The translations under genes were made by a program, and so were the position numbers. From contig NZ_JBQHTG010000001.1 in the NCBI RefSeq assembly GCF_052065835.1, positions 930,001-994,000 on the forward strand: a stretch of 64,000 nt of DNA. The letters are read 5' to 3'. Source of the stretch: Laedolimicola sp934402125. Lineage in GTDB: Bacteria > Bacillota > Clostridia > Lachnospirales > Lachnospiraceae. Of this stretch, positions 48,530 through 56,438 are shown piece after piece (the first letter of the stretch is position 1; each line of letters begins with the position of its first letter). The notes under the pieces are model-generated. The model had not been told where the DNA came from. It made no database searches and saw only the letters and a program-made list of their open reading frames with translations.

Positions 48530-48851
48530 AGAAGCAAGCAACCGAAAACAATAGATAGACCGCCAGCACTACACTATTCCGAACCAAAGACCAAAAGATA
48601 AGCATTTTGAGAAAATCTAAACTTTTGGATTTTCCTACAATGCCGACTACGGCGGAATCCCTCCCACTCCTTATATATTTCTTTCTGTATACATTGAATT
48701 TGTATTTAGTAAAATGCAGACAACACCACGGATCGGCTTTTGGCTGGACAATTCCAACCAAACACCGCAGCAGACAGTAGAAACCATTCTGAACGTTAGG
48801 AAGCCGGTATGATTGTTACATATAAGGGGAAGAAAAATTTCTTTTAGATAC

Positions 48852-48880
48852 TTGTTTTCCTAAAACTGATGTGATATAAT
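48852..48880 (+). promoter_or_regulatory. promoter of tet(W)
   Basis: TTGTTT (48852-48857), 17 bases, TATAAT (48875-48880), about 30 bases before the first leader frame. Confidence 0.75.
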
Positions 48881-48909
48881 AATTCAATTCCAGAAAAGGA
48901 GTAAAAAAT

Positions 48910-48933
48910 ATGCGGCAAGGTATTCTTAAATAA
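48910..48933 (+). CDS. tet(W) leader peptide MRQGILK
   Basis: ATG CGG CAA GGT ATT CTT AAA TAA behind a GGAG site. Sequence and position match the short leader in front of tet(M) in Tn916-type elements. The codons lie in CGGCAAGGTATTCTTAAA, which can pair with TTTAAGAATGCTTTTGCC (49005-49022) followed by TTTTTAT. Ribosomes on this frame would therefore change the folding of a terminator. Confidence 0.65.
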   Translation: MRQGILK

Positions 48934-49004
48934 AACTATAATCAAATAGTGGGAACAAAGGATTATGATAGTCCCTTTTGTAGGGGCTTGGTTTTTGTAC
49001 CCAA

Positions 49005-49028
49005 TTTAAGAATGCTTTTGCCTTTTTA
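49005..49028 (+). terminator. first attenuator of the tet(W) leader
   Basis: The 3' arm TTTAAGAATGCTTTTGCC (49005-49022) pairs with leader positions 48914-48931 including G-U pairs. It is followed by TTTTTATC. A long-range terminator that would form when the leader peptide frame is free of ribosomes. Confidence 0.55.
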
Positions 49029-49092
49029 TCAAATATCGTGACGGATAACGGCTCATGTTAGCTGAATGCGTTTCTATGTATCCGAAGTCATG

Positions 49093-49131
49093 ATCCCCAG
49101 CGGTAAAAGTATTTTACTGCTGGGGATTTTT
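49093..49131 (+). terminator. second attenuator of the tet(W) leader
   Basis: ATCCCCAGCGGTAAAA (49093-49108), loop GTA, TTTTACTGCTGGGGAT (49112-49127), then TTTTAT: a 16-bp stem with one G-T pair. It equals the terminator hairpin directly before tet(M) in Tn916 in place and form (there CCCAGTGATAAA/TTTATCACTGGG). A second possible leader frame starts at ATG 49066 and runs across it into tet(W) in another frame. Confidence 0.85.
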
Positions 49132-49165
49132 ATGCCCTTCGGGGCAGTAAAGGGAGGACAATCAC

Positions 49166-51085
49166 ATGAAAATAATCAATATTGGAATTCTTGCCCATGT
49201 AGACGCTGGAAAGACGACCTTGACGGAGAGCCTGCTATATGCCAGCGGAGCCATTTCAGAACCGGGGAGCGTCGAAAAAGGGACAACGAGGACGGACACC
49301 ATGTTTTTGGAGCGGCAGCGTGGGATTACCATTCAAGCGGCAGTCACTTCCTTCCAGTGGCACAGATGTAAAGTCAACATTGTGGATACGCCCGGCCACA
49401 TGGATTTTTTGGCGGAGGTGTACCGCTCTTTGGCTGTTTTAGATGGGGCCATCTTGGTGATCTCCGCTAAAGATGGCGTGCAGGCCCAGACCCGTATTCT
49501 GTTCCATGCCCTGCGGAAAATGAACATTCCCACCGTTATCTTTATCAACAAGATCGACCAGGCTGGCGTTGATTTGCAGAGCGTGGTTCAGTCTGTTCGG
49601 GATAAGCTCTCCGCCGATATTATCATCAAGCAGACGGTGTCGCTGTCCCCGGAAATAGTCCTGGAGGAAAATACCGACATAGAAGCATGGGATGCGGTCA
49701 TCGAAAATAACGATGAATTATTGGAAAAGTATATCGCAGGAGAACCAATCAGCCGGGAAAAACTTGTGCGGGAGGAACAGCGGCGGGTTCAAGACGCCTC
49801 CCTGTTCCCGGTCTATTATGGCAGCGCCAAAAAGGGCCTTGGCATTCAACCGTTGATGGATGCGGTGACAGGGCTGTTCCAACCGATTGGGGAACAGGGG
49901 AGCGCCGCCCTATGCGGCAGCGTTTTCAAGGTGGAGTATACAGATTGCGGCCAGAGGCTTGTCTATCTGCGGCTATACAGCGGAACGCTGCGTCTGCGGG
50001 ATACGGTGGCCCTAGCCGGGAGAGAAAAGCTGAAAATCACAGAGATGCGTATTCCATCCAAAGGGGAGATTGTTCGGACAGATACCGCCCATAAGGGCGA
50101 AATTGTCATCCTTCCCAGCGACAGCTTGAGATTAAACGATATATTGGGGGACAAAACCCAACTTCCTCGTGAAATGTGGAGTGATGTTCCCTTCCCTATG
50201 CTGCGGACGACGATTACGCCAAAAACGGCAGAGCAAAGAGACCGGTTGCTGGACGCTCTTACGCAAATTGCGGATACTGACCCGCTTTTGCACTACGAGG
50301 TGGATTCCACCACCCATGAGATCATTCTTTCTTTTTTGGGCCGGGTGCAGTTGGAGGTTGTTTCCGCTTTGCTGTCGGAAAAATACAAGATTGAAACAGC
50401 AGTGAAGGAACCCACCGTCATTTATTTAGAGCGGCCGCTCAAAGCAGCCAGCCACACCATCCATATCGAGGTGCCGCCCAACCCGTTTTGGGCATCCATC
50501 GGACTGTCTGTTACACCACTCCCGCTTGGCTCCGGTGTACAATACGAGAGCCGGGTTTCGCTGGGATACTTGAACCAGAGTTTTCAAAACGCTGTCAGGG
50601 ATGGTATCCGTTACGGGCTGGAGCAGGGCTTGTTCGGCTGGAACGTAACGGACTGTAAGATTTGCTTTGAATACGGGCTTTATTACAGTCCGGTCAGCAC
50701 GCCGGCGGACTTCCGCTCATTGGCCCCGATTGTATTGGAACAGGCATTGAAGGAATCAGGGACGCAACTGCTGGAACCTTATCTCTCCTTCACCCTCTAT
50801 GCGCCCCGGGAATATCTTTCCAGGGCTTATCATGATGCGCCGAAATACTGTGCCACCATCGAAACGGTCCAGGTAAAAAAGGATGAAGTTGTCTTTACTG
50901 GCGAGATTCCCGCCCGCTGTATACAGGCATACCGTACTGATCTGGCCTTTTACACCAACGGGCGGAGCGTATGCCTTACAGAGCTGAAAGGATATCAGGC
51001 CGCTGTCGGTCAGCCGGTCATCCAGCCCCGCCGTCCAAACAGCCGCCTGGACAAGGTGCGCCATATGTTTCAGAAGGTAATGTAA
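49166..51085 (+). CDS. tet(W): tetracycline resistance ribosomal protection protein, Tet(W) type
   Basis: A 639-residue EF-G-like GTPase that removes tetracycline from the ribosome. G-domain motifs are AHVDAGKTT (G1), the RGIT G2 region, DTPGHMDF (G3) and NKIDQAG (G4). The C-terminal domain has the loop YHDAPKYCATIE and VCLTELKGYQ. From memory of the family, the N-terminal 200 or so and C-terminal 250 residues agree with Tet(W) almost throughout, while the centre (about 290-400, e.g. RLNDILGDKTQLPREMW) departs from the common Tet(W) and may mark a variant or mosaic. Start has GGAGG. Expression is probably induced through the leader. Confidence 0.93.
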   Translation: MKIINIGILAHVDAGKTTLTESLLYASGAISEPGSVEKGTTRTDTMFLERQRGITIQAAVTSFQWHRCKVNIVDTPGHMDFLAEVYRSLAVLDGAILVISAKDGVQAQTRILFHALRKMNIPTVIFINKIDQAGVDLQSVVQSVRDKLSADIIIKQTVSLSPEIVLEENTDIEAWDAVIENNDELLEKYIAGEPISREKLVREEQRRVQDASLFPVYYGSAKKGLGIQPLMDAVTGLFQPIGEQGSAALCGSVFKVEYTDCGQRLVYLRLYSGTLRLRDTVALAGREKLKITEMRIPSKGEIVRTDTAHKGEIVILPSDSLRLNDILGDKTQLPREMWSDVPFPMLRTTITPKTAEQRDRLLDALTQIADTDPLLHYEVDSTTHEIILSFLGRVQLEVVSALLSEKYKIETAVKEPTVIYLERPLKAASHTIHIEVPPNPFWASIGLSVTPLPLGSGVQYESRVSLGYLNQSFQNAVRDGIRYGLEQGLFGWNVTDCKICFEYGLYYSPVSTPADFRSLAPIVLEQALKESGTQLLEPYLSFTLYAPREYLSRAYHDAPKYCATIETVQVKKDEVVFTGEIPARCIQAYRTDLAFYTNGRSVCLTELKGYQAAVGQPVIQPRRPNSRLDKVRHMFQKVM

Positions 51086-51135
51086 AGATACATAATCGTC
51101 AAGACGGCAACAATCAGAAGTTATGGAGGGTAACA

Positions 51136-51903
51136 ATGGAATATAGTAAGGAAGATTTAATGGAAGCAAAAAAGCAAATTTGGGGAGTGGGAGAGAACAT
51201 GGGAACAGAGGAAAGTAAAAAAATCTGGGAGGAGAACGCACAATTTTGGGATAATGCAATGGGTGACGAATCTAATGAATTTCACAGAGAGGTAGTGCGT
51301 CCCAAAGTAACGGAACTTCTATCTCCTAATCCTGCGGATTACATTTTGGATATTGCGTGTGGCAATGGAAATTATTCTTCGTATCTTGCACAAAGAGGCG
51401 CTTCGGTTGTCGCTTTTGATTACAGCAAAAAAATGATAGAATTGGCTAAAAGACGGCAATCACAATATGCAAAACAAATTGAATTTTGTGTGGCGGATGC
51501 GACCGATAGAAAAAGTATATTAGAATTAAAAAGAAATCGAGCCTTTACGAAAGCAGTTTCTAATATGGCAATTATGGATATTACGGATATTGAACCACTT
51601 CTTATGGCTGTTTATGAACTGTTGCAGGAAAGCGGAATTTTTGTCTTTGCAACGCAACACCCTTGTTTTGTCACGTTGACTGAAAAATATATGACACCGC
51701 ACAGTTACTATGATATAGCGATTGAAGGGCAACCGAAAGAGCAGATTTATTATCATCGTTCCATACAAGATATTTTTAACCTTTGTTTTAGAGCTGGATT
51801 TGTCATTGATGGATTTTATGAAGAATGTTTTAAAACCAACAAAGAAATTCCTATGGTAATGATAGTAAGGCTTAAGAAGGTAAAACGTGATAGCTTAAAA
51901 TAA
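51136..51903 (+). CDS. AT-rich class I SAM-dependent methyltransferase
   Basis: A 255-residue methyltransferase. Motif I is ILDIACGNGNYSSYLA (near residue 75), then VVAFDYSKKMIELAKRR and FCVADATDR, with ISNMAIMDITDIEPL-like motif IV. A UbiE/Methyltransf_11-type fold on a small molecule is likely; the substrate is unknown. ATG at 51136 has GGAGGG, while ATG at 51199 (MGTEESKK) is the start seen in many relatives. GC is well below tet(W) and the host, so the gene came from another source. It is 50 bases after tet(W) without a terminator and may be co-transcribed, which leaves a resistance-related role possible. Confidence 0.8.
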   Translation: MEYSKEDLMEAKKQIWGVGENMGTEESKKIWEENAQFWDNAMGDESNEFHREVVRPKVTELLSPNPADYILDIACGNGNYSSYLAQRGASVVAFDYSKKMIELAKRRQSQYAKQIEFCVADATDRKSILELKRNRAFTKAVSNMAIMDITDIEPLLMAVYELLQESGIFVFATQHPCFVTLTEKYMTPHSYYDIAIEGQPKEQIYYHRSIQDIFNLCFRAGFVIDGFYEECFKTNKEIPMVMIVRLKKVKRDSLK

Positions 51904-52074
51904 ATTCAAGTTTGTCGGGTAAATAGCAAACCCAGCCGAGCCAGTCAACGGTCAAGATGAACGGCGCATATGCGCAGCCGTTGACAGCCCCGCCCGCCTT
52001 TGCTGGTAGGCAATCAAGGGGCGACAGCAAGAAGTGCCACCGCCCCGCACTATTATTCAGAAAGGGGAATTTCC

Positions 52075-52497
52075 ATGACCGACCAGATAGCCTATCAAGA
52101 ATATATCCAGCGCAGGTACAACGCCTTTTGCAAGACTGTTATCCGCTGTGCCGCCTTGGACAAGATTTTGAAGCTTAAACGGCAATGGGAACGGCAAGTT
52201 TCCCTTGACTATCTGATGAACGAGAAGTTTGTCCAGTTTGCCGCGTCGGAGCCGGACGAGGAATACCCATTTACCGTCTGCGGTCAGACCGTCCTGCTCT
52301 GCAACGCCGCCCTTGCCGACGCGATCTCTGTTTTGCCGGAGCAGACGCGGGAAGAAATCCTGCGCTATTACTTTCTGCGCCAGCCGCAGCGCGTGATCGG
52401 CGCGTGTATTGGCCGGTCACGCAGCACAGCGGGGCGGCATATCCAGCTTGCCTTGCAGCGGCTACGCGAAGAAATGGGGGTGAGCCGGTATGAGTAG
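52075..52497 (+). CDS. sigma-70 region 4-like protein of a mobile element
   Basis: A 140-residue protein. The N-terminal half is helical with YQEYIQRRYNAFCKTVIRCAALD; the C-terminal half is a sigma region 4-like HTH (about 95-137) with LPEQTREEILRYYFLRQPQRVIGACIGRSRSTAGRHIQLALQRLREEM. Such proteins, related to Tn916 Orf7-like regulators, control excision or transfer genes. AAAGGGG site before ATG. The stop overlaps the next gene by 8 bases. It opens the mobilizable element on the left. Confidence 0.8.
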   Translation: MTDQIAYQEYIQRRYNAFCKTVIRCAALDKILKLKRQWERQVSLDYLMNEKFVQFAASEPDEEYPFTVCGQTVLLCNAALADAISVLPEQTREEILRYYFLRQPQRVIGACIGRSRSTAGRHIQLALQRLREEMGVSRYE

Positions 52498-52702
52498 ACT
52501 TCTCCCCTATGAAACAATCCTCAAAGCCCGTGAGGGCGACCCAGAAGCCGTGAACGCTGTCCTGCTCCACTACGCCGGATATATCCGCTATTTCTCAAAA
52601 GTGAACGGGCAGGTCAACGCCGAGGTGGAGGACTATGTAAAGCAGCGGTTAATTGACTGTCAATTCAAGTTCCGGCTTGACGAACCACCGGACAAGTCAT
52701 AA
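52490..52702 (+). CDS. HTH protein of a mobile element (Tn916 Orf8-like)
   Basis: A 70-residue protein with LLPYETILKAREGDPEAVNAVLLHYAGYIRYFSKV, the HTH_16 pattern of small regulators next to the sigma-like gene in Tn916, Tn5397 and similar elements. It starts within the stop region of the sigma-like gene (8-base overlap), so the pair is coupled and likely acts together in element gene regulation. A strong terminator follows. Confidence 0.8.
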   Translation: MSRLLPYETILKAREGDPEAVNAVLLHYAGYIRYFSKVNGQVNAEVEDYVKQRLIDCQFKFRLDEPPDKS

Positions 52703-52738
52703 AAACTGAATACCAGCCGCCACCGACGCGGCCAGCGA

Positions 52739-52775
52739 AAGCAGTAAGTCTTGAAAAAGATTTACTGCTTTTTTT
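52739..52775 (+). terminator. terminator after the sigma/HTH pair
   Basis: AAGCAGTAAGTCTT (52739-52752), loop GAAA, AAGATTTACTGCTT (52757-52770) with one G-T pair, then TTTTT. A 14-bp stem. Confidence 0.85.
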
Positions 52776-53089
52776 GTTGTCCGGCTCCGCTCCCGGCCAT
52801 TTTGCCCCCTGCCGGTTGTAGTAGTAAGCGAGGAGGGAATTTTTCTGCCCTGGTGTTTGGCATTTGGAGCATTTACCCGTAGTAGAGGGCAAAGAGAAAG
52901 GATTTCTCCAACACCGGGTAGAAACCACTGCGTCCGGTGTCATTTTAGCGAAAGCGGGCAGGAATGCCCTTTACAGGATTAGTAGTAGCAGAAAAAGAGA
53001 AACAAACTTTTGTGGTTGCAGTTTTCCAAAAAAGTGGCGGACGGAAGTGAGAGAAAGTTTGCAGTCACGGAGAGCAAGTTTCTACCACG

Positions 53090-53165
53090 GTGCCAAAATC
53101 CGCAATTCTGCAGTTTTGCCCCTCGCGGGAAACTTGTTGGGGAGTGCCTTCCCCAAACCCTGCTC
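53090..53165 (+). other. candidate origin of transfer
   Basis: The 500 bases between the HTH gene and mobC hold no convincing gene. Next to mobC, TTGGGGA (53137-53143) and TCCCCAA (53150-53156) form an inverted repeat in AACTTGTTGGGGAGTGCC, with TTTTGCCCC and GCGGGAAA nearby. An oriT directly upstream of mobC and the relaxase is the usual arrangement. The nick site is not determined. Confidence 0.45.
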
Positions 53166-53199
53166 ATGCGCCCTTACGGGCGAGAAAGGAGGTCACACC

Positions 53200-53598
53200 A
53201 TGCGAAAGAAATACAACACGCCCCACCGCAGCCGCGTTGTGAAAACCCGGCTGTCCGAAGATGAGTATGCCGACTTCACAGCGCGGCTTGCGCCCTATGG
53301 TATCAGCCAGTCCGAATTTCTCCGGCAGGCGATACGGCGGGCGACCATACGCCCGGTTGTCCATGTGTCGTCGGTCAATGACGAGTTGCTTTCCGCTGTC
53401 GGGAAGCTGACAGCCGAGTACGGCAGGATCGGCGGCAACCTCAATCAGATTGCCCGGTATCTGAACGAATACGGCGTACCCTACAACACCCTTTCCGGCG
53501 AGGTACGCGCCGCCATATCCGACCTTGCCGTCCTCAAGTATGAAGTCCTCAAGAAAGTAGGTGACGCGGTTGGCAACACTCAAGCATATCAACTCTAA
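53200..53598 (+). CDS. mobC: MobC-type relaxosome accessory protein
   Basis: A 132-residue DNA-binding protein. The N-terminal part is basic with a ribbon-helix-helix-like VVKTRLSEDEYADFTARLAPYGISQSEFLRQAIRRA; the C-terminal part has GRIGGNLNQIARYLNEYG, the MobC signature. It would help the relaxase open oriT. ATG at 53200 with GGAGG; longer frames upstream run through the oriT region. The end overlaps the relaxase start by 38 bases. Confidence 0.87.
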   Translation: MRKKYNTPHRSRVVKTRLSEDEYADFTARLAPYGISQSEFLRQAIRRATIRPVVHVSSVNDELLSAVGKLTAEYGRIGGNLNQIARYLNEYGVPYNTLSGEVRAAISDLAVLKYEVLKKVGDAVGNTQAYQL

Positions 53599-55195
53599 AA
53601 ACGCCGACTACGGAGCCGCCGAGCAATATCTTCTCTTTGAGCATGACGAGTTTACCATGAAGCCCGTCCTTGATGAAACCGGCAGGCTTATCCCCCGCGA
53701 GGACTACCGGCTGTCCACGCTGAACTGCGACGGGGAGGATTTTGCCGTTGCGTGTATGCGGGCCAATCTCCGCTATCAGAAAAACCAGCGGCGGGAAGAT
53801 GTGAAAAGCCACCACTACATCATCAGCTTTGACCCGCGGGACGGGCCGGACAACGGCCTGACCGTAGACCGGGCGCAGGCGTTGGGGGAACAATTCTGTA
53901 AAGAGCATTTTCCCGGCCACCAGGCCCTTGTCTGCACCCACCCGGACGGGCATAACCACAGCGGCAACATTCATGTGCATATCGTCATAAACAGCCTGCG
54001 GATTGAGGAAGTGCCGTTCCTGCCCTACATGGACAGGCCGGCCGATACGAAAGTCGGCTGCAAGCACCGATGTACCGACGCTGCCCTGCGCTACTTCAAA
54101 TCCGAAGTCATGGAGATGTGCCACCGGGAGGGGCTTTATCAAATCGACCTCTTGAACGGCAGCAAGAACCGCGTCACCGACCGGGAGTATTGGGCGCAGA
54201 AAAAGGGACAGGCCGCGCTGGACAAGCAGAACGCCCCCATGATTGCCGATAGTATCACGCCCCGGCAGACCAAGTTTGAAACGAACAAGGAGAAGCTGCG
54301 GCAGACCCTACGGAAAGCCCTTGCCACCGCCGCCAGCTTTGACGAGTTTTCCTCTCTGTTGCTGCAGGAGGGTGTGACCGTCAAGGAGAGCCGGGGGCGG
54401 CTTTCCTACCTCACGCCGGACAGGACAAAGCCAATTACCGCCCGGAAGCTGGGCGACGATTTTGACCGCGCCGCTGTCTTTGCCGTTTTAGAGCAAAACG
54501 CCGCCAGAGCAGCCGAAGCGCCAGCCAGATCCCCCGATCCCCCACGCACCATAAAAGACCGCTTGCAGGTTGCCAGAGCCGAGATAGCCGCCCCGAAACA
54601 GGACGGAGTGCAGCGGCTTGTGGACATTGAGCAGAAAATGGCCGAGGGCAAAGGCCGGGGCTATGAACGCTGGGCGAAGATACACAATCTGAAGCAGGCC
54701 GCCAAAACGCTGTCCGTCTACCAGCAATACGGCTTTACTTCCCCGGAGCAGTTAGAAGCCGCCGTTGACACCGCCTATCAGAAAATGCGCCAGACCAGCG
54801 GCGAACTGAAAGCACTGGAAACGAAGCTGCAAGGGAAAAAGAAGTTGCAGCGGCAGGTGTTGGCCTACGCCCAGACCAAGGCCGCCCGCGACGGGCTGCG
54901 GGCACAGAAATCCGAGAAAGCCCGCGCCGCATACCGGCAGGCCCATGAGAGCGATTTTATCATAGCCGACGCAGCAGCCCGGTATTTCAAGGCGCATGGC
55001 ATTACCAAGCTGCCCGCCCGGAAAGCGTTGCAGGCCGAGATCGAGCAGCTTATCTCCGAGAAAGACGGCCTGTATAACACCTATCACGAACAGAAACAGC
55101 GGTTCAAGGAGTTGCAGACCGTCAAGCGGAACATCGACCAGATTTTGCGCCGGGACGAGCCGCACCGCAGAAAGGAGCAGAGCCATGAGCGATAA
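53561..55195 (+). CDS. MobA/VirD2-type relaxase
   Basis: A 544-residue relaxase that would nick oriT and lead single-strand transfer. The N-terminal 250 residues form the relaxase domain: ATLKHINSKNADYGAAEQYL with a candidate catalytic Tyr, HHYIISFDP, and the metal motif GHNHSGNIHVHIVIN (about 130-144). The C-terminal half is helical with coiled coil. The start is GTG at 53561, inside mobC. Accessory only: the element has no coupling or type IV secretion genes and depends on a helper. The coupling protein at 46421 is defective, so help must come from elsewhere. Confidence 0.9.
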   Translation: MTRLATLKHINSKNADYGAAEQYLLFEHDEFTMKPVLDETGRLIPREDYRLSTLNCDGEDFAVACMRANLRYQKNQRREDVKSHHYIISFDPRDGPDNGLTVDRAQALGEQFCKEHFPGHQALVCTHPDGHNHSGNIHVHIVINSLRIEEVPFLPYMDRPADTKVGCKHRCTDAALRYFKSEVMEMCHREGLYQIDLLNGSKNRVTDREYWAQKKGQAALDKQNAPMIADSITPRQTKFETNKEKLRQTLRKALATAASFDEFSSLLLQEGVTVKESRGRLSYLTPDRTKPITARKLGDDFDRAAVFAVLEQNAARAAEAPARSPDPPRTIKDRLQVARAEIAAPKQDGVQRLVDIEQKMAEGKGRGYERWAKIHNLKQAAKTLSVYQQYGFTSPEQLEAAVDTAYQKMRQTSGELKALETKLQGKKKLQRQVLAYAQTKAARDGLRAQKSEKARAAYRQAHESDFIIADAAARYFKAHGITKLPARKALQAEIEQLISEKDGLYNTYHEQKQRFKELQTVKRNIDQILRRDEPHRRKEQSHER

Positions 55196-55571
55196 CCTGC
55201 CCCACATGGACTACCGCCAGCACCGGCGGGCGCGGCGGCTGGTACATGAGTGCTGTAACTACGATGAGGGGAACTGCCTGCTATTGGACGACGGGGAGCC
55301 TTGCGTGTGCGTCCAGAGCATTTCCTTTTCCCTCATGTGCCACTGGTTCCGTGTGGCTGTCCTGCCCCTTGACGGGGAACTGGCCGCAGCCCTCTTGTGC
55401 CGGGGAAGCCGGAAACGGTGTGCCGTCTGCGGGGCGGCCTTTGTCCCCAAATCCAACCGGGGAAAATACTGCCCCGACTGCGCCGGGCGCATGAAGAAAA
55501 TCAAAGCCGCCGAGAGAAAGCGGAAACAAAGGCAGAGATGTCACGCTTTAGAGCCTTTCAAACCCGCATAA
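55185..55571 (+). CDS. Cys-rich element protein
   Basis: A 128-residue protein with RLVHECCNYDEGNCLLLDDGEPCVCVQSIS, LMCHWFRVAVLPL and then a C-terminal zinc ribbon, KRCAVCGAAFVPKSNRGKYCPDCAG, with a basic tail. This family occurs next to relaxase genes in gut mobilizable elements; function unknown, nucleic-acid binding likely. ATG overlaps the relaxase end by 11 bases. Confidence 0.75.
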   Translation: MSDNLPHMDYRQHRRARRLVHECCNYDEGNCLLLDDGEPCVCVQSISFSLMCHWFRVAVLPLDGELAAALLCRGSRKRCAVCGAAFVPKSNRGKYCPDCAGRMKKIKAAERKRKQRQRCHALEPFKPA

Positions 55572-55643
55572 ATCAAGGCTTTTTTCGTGGGTGTCAAAGG
55601 GTACGCGATACATTTATCCTTTTCCCCCGGAAACGGCGTTTTA

Positions 55644-56438
55644 ATGCGTGACAAAGCCCAAAAACGACACAACACAGAGGGAGGTGATACTATCGCTGAT
55701 TATATCAGGGCAGACACCACGCTGCCCGCCTATCTTCCATACCCCCGTTTCCTGCTGAAAATGGAGATTTCACAGACCGCCAAGCTGCTGTATGCGCTTT
55801 TATTAGACCGCTCCACCCTGTCACAGAAGAACGGCTGGCAGGACGGCGAGGGCAGGATATTCATTGTCTACCCCGTTGCGGAGATAGCGGAAATGCTGGA
55901 CAAGGGTTGTACCGCCATCAAGGGAGCCTTGAAAGAACTGGACGCAGCCGGGCTTTTAGAACGGGAACGGCGGGGCTTCTCCGCACCCAATCGGCTTTAT
56001 GTGAAAGTGCCGCCTGTCCCAGTGGTACGGTTTTCCGACCAACTGATGGCCGGAAAAGCGACCCTCATACAGTCGGAAAAGCGACCTTATGACGGTCGGA
56101 AAACCGACCCTATGATGGTCGGAAAACCGACCCCTAACAAAACTAATATAAACAACTTAATAGAGAACCAAACAATGAGAGCGAGTGGGGAGCCGCCCAC
56201 AGCTTATGGCCGATATGAGAATATTTTTCTGTCAAAGGACGAATATGACGAGTTACAGGCAGAATACCCGGACAGGCTGGAACGGCTGATTGAGGAAATG
56301 AGCCATTACCTTGCCGCCAGCGGGAAAGCCTACCAGAATTATGCCGCCGCCTTGCACAGATGGGCGGCCAATGACAAAAAGGGAGCCGTAAAACAGGGCA
56401 TCCCCGACTATACCTGTATGGAGGGAGAAAGCTTATGA
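55644..56438 (+). CDS. replication initiator-like protein (RepA_N / DUF6017)
   Basis: A 264-residue protein if ATG at 55644 is used. The winged-helix N-terminal domain has LPYPRFLLKMEISQTAKLLYALLLDRS, LSQKNGWQDGEGRIFIVYPV and AEIAEMLDKGCTAIKGALKELD; the C-terminal part (from about 190) is a DUF6017-like helical domain. It parallels the rep-like protein at 40788. The start is uncertain: a strong GGGAGGTGAT site lies 7 bases before an ATC codon at 55692 (then Ala-Asp-Tyr-Ile-Arg), whereas ATG 55644 has no ribosome binding site. Three near-identical TCGGAAAA-GCGACC/ACCGACCC repeats run through codons 150-170. The stop overlaps the dnaC-like start by 4 bases. Confidence 0.8.
   Translation: MRDKAQKRHNTEGGDTIADYIRADTTLPAYLPYPRFLLKMEISQTAKLLYALLLDRSTLSQKNGWQDGEGRIFIVYPVAEIAEMLDKGCTAIKGALKELDAAGLLERERRGFSAPNRLYVKVPPVPVVRFSDQLMAGKATLIQSEKRPYDGRKTDPMMVGKPTPNKTNINNLIENQTMRASGEPPTAYGRYENIFLSKDEYDELQAEYPDRLERLIEEMSHYLAASGKAYQNYAAALHRWAANDKKGAVKQGIPDYTCMEGESL

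Larger units (their letters stand above)
48516..51920 (+). mobile_element. tet(W)-methyltransferase insertion module
   Basis: From the broken maff2 to the left end of the mobilizable element. It holds a 340-base stretch without a gene (48530-48870), the tet promoter and leader, tet(W) and a methyltransferase gene. No transposase or clear terminal repeats are visible, so the way it arrived is unknown. Homologous or illegitimate recombination between elements is likely. Confidence 0.55.

Noticed and set aside
49066..49371. 101-codon frame overlapping the tet(W) start
   Set aside because: Not a gene product in its own right; the first part is probably the second leader frame over the attenuator, the rest lies in the tet(W) coding region in another frame.
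53000..53199. Upstream extension of mobC to 52864
   Set aside because: The extension would run through the terminator-distal oriT region, lacks conserved sequence, and a GGAGG site fits ATG 53200.
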